Positions 31,307 to 34,645 of a stretch of DNA of 34,645 bases are shown piece after piece. The notes beneath the pieces are model-generated. The model was not told the DNA's origin. It did no database searches and was given only the letters and a program-made list of their open reading frames with translations. The translations under genes and the position numbers were made by a program. Numbering within the stretch: position 1 is the stretch's first letter; each line of letters opens with the position of its first letter. The stretch is from the IMG/VR virus record IMGVR_UViG_3300023171_000320, positions 1 to 34,645 of that record, one strand, 5' to 3'. This DNA comes from a virus.

Positions 31307-32295
31307 TGCCGATCAGCCCGGAAAACTTAGAGCGCTACCCGCCCGACTGGCCCGCGATAAGCCTTCGCATCCGCAACGAGCGCGCGGGCGGGCGTTGCGA
31401 ATGCCAGGGTGAGTGCGGGCATGATCATGCCGGTCGCTGCCCGGAACGCGACGGCGAGCGCCACACGATAACTGGCTCGCCCGTCGTGTTGACGGTCGGC
31501 CACCTGTATCACGATCCCGAGCGCTCGGCGGACGACGAGCTGCGCGCTTGGTGCCAGCGCTGCCACCTCGCCTACGATCGCGATCATCATTCTGCGAACG
31601 TGCGCCGCACGATGTCGCTGCGCCGCATCGAGGGGGCGCGCACTTTCGAGCTTTTCGAGGGCGATCTTGGCGACCGGACTCGTTTACCGGTGCCGCTGCC
31701 GGCGGTCGCGCCGCTACCGGCGCAGCAACCGGCCGCTTGGCCGTTCGGTGCGCTGCAGCCGGGTCGCTATGGCGTGATCCTCGCTGATCCACCCTGGCGC
31801 TTCCTTAACCGGACGTCAGCCGGCGAGGTCAAGAACCCGATCGCGCACTATCCCTGCATGACGATCGCCGAACTGGCGGCGCTGCCGGTGTCGCGCCTGG
31901 CCGCGCCCGATTGCGCGCTGGTCATGTGGGCGACCGCTCCACTACTCGACCGCGCGATCGAGCTGCTGCGCGCGTGGGGCTTCACGTTCAAGAGCGCCGG
32001 CGCATGGGCGAAACAGTCGTCGACCGGCCAGAAATGGACGTTCGGCACCGGCTACATCTTCCGGTCTGCGGCCGAGTTCTACGTCGTCGGCACGATCGGC
32101 AAGCCCCGCGTCCAGTCGCGCTCGATACGCAACCTGATCGCGGCACCAGTGCGCGAACACAGCCGCAAGCCCGACCAGATGCACCAGGACGTCGAGGCGC
32201 TCTACGCTGGTCCCTATGCCGAGCTGTTCAGCCGCCAGCGCCGGCCGGGCTGGGAAACGTGGGGCAACGACATCGACAGGTTCGCGGCACCGTGA
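31306..32295 (+). CDS. Fusion of HNH-endonuclease-like domain and MT-A70 adenine methyltransferase
   Basis: A 329-residue protein. Residues 1-100 resemble the small HNH-type proteins of alphaproteobacteria and their phages: YPPDWPAISLRIRNERAG, Cys31/33/37, VLTVGHLYHDP with His66 and His69, and LRAWCQRCHLAYD with Cys83, Cys86 and His87. A Pro/Ala-rich linker (about 125-148) leads to an MT-A70 domain with YGVILADPPWRF (Asp161-Pro-Pro-Trp), CALVMWATAPLLDRAIELL and a C-terminal WETWGND. The second domain should make N6-methyladenine. Whether the first still cuts DNA is unknown. It lies in the early operon before xis and int. Both halves are in one uninterrupted frame. Confidence 0.82.
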   Translation: MPISPENLERYPPDWPAISLRIRNERAGGRCECQGECGHDHAGRCPERDGERHTITGSPVVLTVGHLYHDPERSADDELRAWCQRCHLAYDRDHHSANVRRTMSLRRIEGARTFELFEGDLGDRTRLPVPLPAVAPLPAQQPAAWPFGALQPGRYGVILADPPWRFLNRTSAGEVKNPIAHYPCMTIAELAALPVSRLAAPDCALVMWATAPLLDRAIELLRAWGFTFKSAGAWAKQSSTGQKWTFGTGYIFRSAAEFYVVGTIGKPRVQSRSIRNLIAAPVREHSRKPDQMHQDVEALYAGPYAELFSRQRRPGWETWGNDIDRFAAP

Positions 32296-32579
32296 CCGAC
32301 CTGCTCACCCCGGCCGAAGCGGCCGTGCGGATCCATGTCTGCACGAAGACCTTGCGCCGACTCCGCGTCGACGGGCACATCCGCTATGTCGCCATCACCG
32401 ATCGCAAGATTCGATACCGGCCGGAGGACTGCGACGAGTTCGTTGCCGCCCGCGCCCGGAAGGCCCCTGAATGTCCGTCTACAAGCGCAAAACCTCGCCC
32501 TACTGGCACTTCGACTTCGTCTGGGAAGGTCGTCGCTTTTTCGGCTCGACCGGCTGCAAGGGCAAGCGCGAGGCGCTGA
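32292..32579 (+). CDS. Excisionase-like HTH protein
   Basis: A 95-residue protein from a GTG overlapping the methyltransferase stop. Residues 1-55 form a MerR/excisionase-type winged helix (LLTPAEAAVRIHVCTKTLRR, then DGHIRYVAITDRKIRYRPED). The remaining 35 residues are Ser/Thr/Ala-rich and are read through the first 109 bases of the integrase gene in another frame. The HTH and the place directly before int support a directionality role. The tail may be dispensable. No earlier stop exists in this frame. Confidence 0.78.
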   Translation: MTDLLTPAEAAVRIHVCTKTLRRLRVDGHIRYVAITDRKIRYRPEDCDEFVAARARKAPECPSTSAKPRPTGTSTSSGKVVAFSARPAARASARR

Positions 32580-33559
32580 AGCACGAAGAGTTGGAGCGGA
32601 CGAAGGCGCGTAATGGCGGTGTCTCGCGCCCGCCTATCACGCTCGACGAAGCATGCGGCCTCTATCAGGACAAGGTCGAAGAGCTGCCCTCCTGGGTCGA
32701 TACGAAGCGAACGCTGCGGACCCTGATTGAGGGCCTGAACAAGACCGATCTGTTGGCGTCGATCAACCAGCGCGATCTGCTCGCCTTGGTCGCTCGTCGG
32801 CGTGCCGGCCGCGTCAACGCATCAGTCAATCGCGAGATCGAGGTATGGCGAGCCGTTTGGCGCTGGGCGGCGAAGGCGCGATACGACGTCGGCGAGATGC
32901 CCGACTGGGGCGCCCTGATGCTGAAGGTCAGCCGCACCGATCCGCGCGAGCTAAGCGCGGCCGAGGAAGCATCGCTCTTCACCGAGATCCGGCCCGACCT
33001 CTATGACTTTTGCGAGTTCGCCCTGAAAACGGGGTGGCGGAAGGGCGAGGTCATGGGCCTGCGCTGGTCGGACGTCGACCTTGGCGCCCGCACCGCCACA
33101 ACCAAGATTAAGGGCGGCGACGTCGTGAAGCGTCCGCTCACCCAAGACATGCTGGTGATCATCGCCAACCAGAAGAAGGTCGGCCCATTTGTCTTCACCT
33201 ATGTCGCGGCACGGACGAAGCCCGAGTTCACGGACAAGCTCGGCCGGAAACAGCCGGCGCGCAAGAAGGGCGATCACTACCCGATGACAGCCCAGGTGCT
33301 GCGCAAGCCATGGGTGACGGCAAAGAAGGCGGCCGAGATCGAAGGCTTCCGCTTCCATGATCTGCGCCACACCCGCGGCACGCGGATCCTGCGTGCGACC
33401 GGCAACCTGAAAGCCGCCCAGCGCGCGCTGGCGCATCGTTCGATCAAGACGACCCTGCGTTACGCCCACGCGACCGACGACGACGTGCGCGACGCGCTAG
33501 ATGCGAGCGAGTCCCGACCTATTCCCGACCTGACGGGTGCAAAGGCTCAAAAAAGCTAG
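32471..33559 (+). CDS. int: Tyrosine-recombinase integrase
   Basis: A 362-residue protein. It has an N-terminal arm-binding-type start (SVYKRKTSPYWHFDFVWEGR), a core-binding SAM-like domain (about 70-170) and a catalytic domain with TGWRKGE (Arg190), HDLRHT (His296, Arg299), LAHRS (His322) and YAHA (nucleophile Tyr331). It should recombine attP with a tRNA-Val gene; the att region starts within 25 bp of its stop. It is the last gene of the early rightward operon and overlaps the excisionase-like gene by 109 nt, so both come from the same transcript. No separate promoter is obvious. Confidence 0.95.
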   Translation: MSVYKRKTSPYWHFDFVWEGRRFFGSTGCKGKREALKHEELERTKARNGGVSRPPITLDEACGLYQDKVEELPSWVDTKRTLRTLIEGLNKTDLLASINQRDLLALVARRRAGRVNASVNREIEVWRAVWRWAAKARYDVGEMPDWGALMLKVSRTDPRELSAAEEASLFTEIRPDLYDFCEFALKTGWRKGEVMGLRWSDVDLGARTATTKIKGGDVVKRPLTQDMLVIIANQKKVGPFVFTYVAARTKPEFTDKLGRKQPARKKGDHYPMTAQVLRKPWVTAKKAAEIEGFRFHDLRHTRGTRILRATGNLKAAQRALAHRSIKTTLRYAHATDDDVRDALDASESRPIPDLTGAKAQKS

Positions 33560-33580
33560 GATTTCTGCGGCTCACAGCCA

Positions 33581-33606
33581 TCTCGGTACACGCGGTGTAA
33601 ACGAGA
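33581..33606. other. Putative integrase core site at the prophage-chromosome junction (attR)
   Basis: An interrupted palindrome, TCTCG-g-TACAC-gcg-GTGTA-aa-CGAGA, spans the point where tRNA identity ends (about 33593). The right half is the tRNA anticodon arm and the left half is phage DNA. Such paired core-binding sites around a short overlap are expected for tyrosine integrases. The partner attL would be left of the window. Confidence 0.65.
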
Positions 33607-33632
33607 CGCTCTACCAACTGAGCTAATCGCCC
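33593..33632 (-). tRNA. tRNA-Val(TAC) 5' remnant at the attachment site
   Basis: On the minus strand the segment begins GGGCGATTAGCTCAGTTGGT (acceptor strand and D arm) and continues through the anticodon stem 5' strand TCTCG and the loop TTTACAC, with anticodon TAC at 33599-33597. Expected alphaproteobacterial tRNA-Val continues CCGAGA...; here it diverges after CCG and no T arm (TTCGA) follows. It is therefore a 5' fragment cut in the anticodon arm by integration. The functional gene is presumably restored at the other prophage end. Confidence 0.75.
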
Positions 33633-33641
33633 CCTCAGGGT

Positions 33642-33664
33642 CCCCACGCTCTTAGCGGGGTTTT
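33642..33664 (+). terminator. Possible intrinsic terminator right of the attachment site
   Basis: A hairpin (CCCC...GCT, loop ctt, AGC...GGGG) is followed by TTTT on the + strand, in host DNA between the tRNA remnant and the MarR-like gene. It would stop rightward transcripts leaving the integrase. Confidence 0.45.
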
Positions 33665-33703
33665 CGCCGCGAGCAAGTCGGACCCGCGGCAATTGGGCGC
33701 GCA

Positions 33704-34645
33704 TCAGTTCGCCGCCGACTCCGCGCGCCGCACCGCCGCCATATAGCCGTGCATCGATTCGCTCGCGCGGATCGACAGCGCCATGTACGCGCGGCGGCGG
33801 TCGAGCGGGTCGGGGCGGCGGTCGAGCCAGCCGGCGTCGGACATCCGGCCGATCCAGCGCAACGCAGTCGTCGGCGCGACCGCTGCGGCGATGCAGAGGC
33901 TGGACACCGACACCTGCGCGCCCTCCAGTTCGGCCGCGTAGAGGTCGAGCAGCATGTCCCAGCCGGGATCCTCGAAATAGCCGGGACCGAAGAACTGGTC
34001 GCGTGCACGCCGGGCGCGGATCATGCGGCGGATATCCCCCGCGGTCGGAGTGGGCATCGGCGGGGCGCCGTACGTGTTGGTACGGTCGCCAACGATCGGC
34101 GGATGCTCGTCGCGATCCTTCTCGTCGCGCGCCAGCCGCGCCAGCACGTCGGCGATCCGCGCGACTTCGGCGTTCAGCCGCTCGAACCGTGCCGAATCGC
34201 CTTCGCGACCGACATCGGCGACTCCGGCGGGCACGCGCGCGCGTTCGGCGGCGATCGTCAGCGCGGCGACGCACGCGGCGATGTCCGGGTCGACCAGCAG
34301 TTCGGTCACGCCGCCAAGCGACACGGATGCGACAAGGTCGATCTGGTCCGGCGTCATCGCGATCACAACCGCCGCGGCGCAATCGGCTGCCCAGTCGACG
34401 ATATCGGGCAGCGTCGCGCGCAGGATCGCGTCATCGACGTCCGCCACCTCGATCGCCACGACCTGCGGGACCGCGAACGGCGCGCGCGGATGCTCCCAGT
34501 CGAGCCGTATCGGTACGCGGCGGCCGATGATCCCGATCGCCACCGCCAGCCGGTCGGGGGCGTCCGCCGCCGCGACCAGTACGGTCGTCGGGCCTGCATC
34601 ATAGCTGTAGTTGCCGGGGTCGCCCGCGCCTTCGGTGTCGTTCAT
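33704..34645 (-). CDS. MarR-family winged-helix regulator (chromosomal)
   Basis: A protein of 313 residues from an ATG exactly at the window edge; a start further upstream cannot be excluded. The C-terminal 110 residues carry a MarR-type winged helix (YFEDPGWDMLLDLYAAELEG, VSSLCIAAAVAPTTALRWIG, DAGWLDRRPDPLDRRRAYMA). The first 150 residues look like an alpha/beta receiver-type or nucleotide-binding-like domain (VLVAAADAPDRLAVAIGIIG), separated by a helical linker. I take it as a host gene outside the prophage since it lies beyond the tRNA junction and is oppositely directed. The regulated genes are unknown. Confidence 0.8.
   Translation of the reverse strand: MNDTEGAGDPGNYSYDAGPTTVLVAAADAPDRLAVAIGIIGRRVPIRLDWEHPRAPFAVPQVVAIEVADVDDAILRATLPDIVDWAADCAAAVVIAMTPDQIDLVASVSLGGVTELLVDPDIAACVAALTIAAERARVPAGVADVGREGDSARFERLNAEVARIADVLARLARDEKDRDEHPPIVGDRTNTYGAPPMPTPTAGDIRRMIRARRARDQFFGPGYFEDPGWDMLLDLYAAELEGAQVSVSSLCIAAAVAPTTALRWIGRMSDAGWLDRRPDPLDRRRAYMALSIRASESMHGYMAAVRRAESAAN

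Noticed and set aside
33560-33632. Complete tRNA-Val gene
   Set aside because: After the anticodon loop the sequence diverges; no variable loop, T arm or 3' acceptor strand can be folded.
1-34645. CRISPR array
   Set aside because: No series of regularly spaced direct repeats was found.

Overview
The window holds most of a P2-type (contractile-tail, myovirus) prophage in a high-GC alphaproteobacterium, most probably a sphingomonad. The host call rests on the codon use, the tRNA-Val remnant and intergenic repeats that look familiar from sphingomonads; it is an inference. The prophage runs from the left edge (partial capsid scaffold gene O) to an integrase and a tRNA-derived attachment site near 33.6 kb. 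A chromosomal MarR-like regulator lies beyond. The left prophage end (portal Q, large terminase P, attL) is outside the window.

Late region, 1-23420, all on +: head genes O-N-M-L; tail X; a lysis cassette (holin, GH24 endolysin, i-spanin with the o-spanin nested in its 3' end); tail completion R-S; an island of three small envelope-type genes (6461-7881) with degenerate repeats at its ends and middle; baseplate J-I; tail fibre H; two large fibre/tailspike proteins with SGNH-hydrolase motifs and a third fibre-like protein; baseplate V-W; sheath FI; tube FII; E and its -1 frameshift product E+E'; tape measure T; U; D. Compared with P2 (R-S-V-W-J-I-H), the J-to-fibre block precedes V-W. The same 14-bp-stem palindrome sits immediately upstream of J and upstream of V, at both edges of that block.

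Lysogeny switch, 23417-24980: a minus-strand S24/CI-type repressor, translationally coupled (TGATG) to a predicted lipoprotein, faces a YdaS/Cro-like gene. The 83-bp divergent spacer carries half-sites related to GGAATAG and promoter-like boxes so close to both start codons that both mRNAs may be leaderless.

Early region, 24663-33559, all on +, is a tightly packed chain of mostly stop/start-overlapping genes: Cro-like, two small proteins, an Ogr/Delta late activator (in P2 it lies after D), a TOPRIM-helicase replication protein in place of P2 A, an HTH/Cys-rich protein, a GapR (DUF2312)-like nucleoid protein, small membrane and coiled-coil proteins, a J-domain protein with HPN instead of HPD, a fused HNH-type / MT-A70 adenine methyltransferase, an excisionase-like HTH protein, and the integrase, which overlaps it by 109 nt.

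The most interesting and least described parts are the early accessory module (GapR-like, J-domain, HNH-MTase fusion), the repressor-coupled lipoprotein, the palindrome-bounded module rearrangement and the repeat-bounded envelope-gene island. The head, tail and lysis genes can be assigned with confidence from family resemblance; the functions of the accessory genes are inferred.
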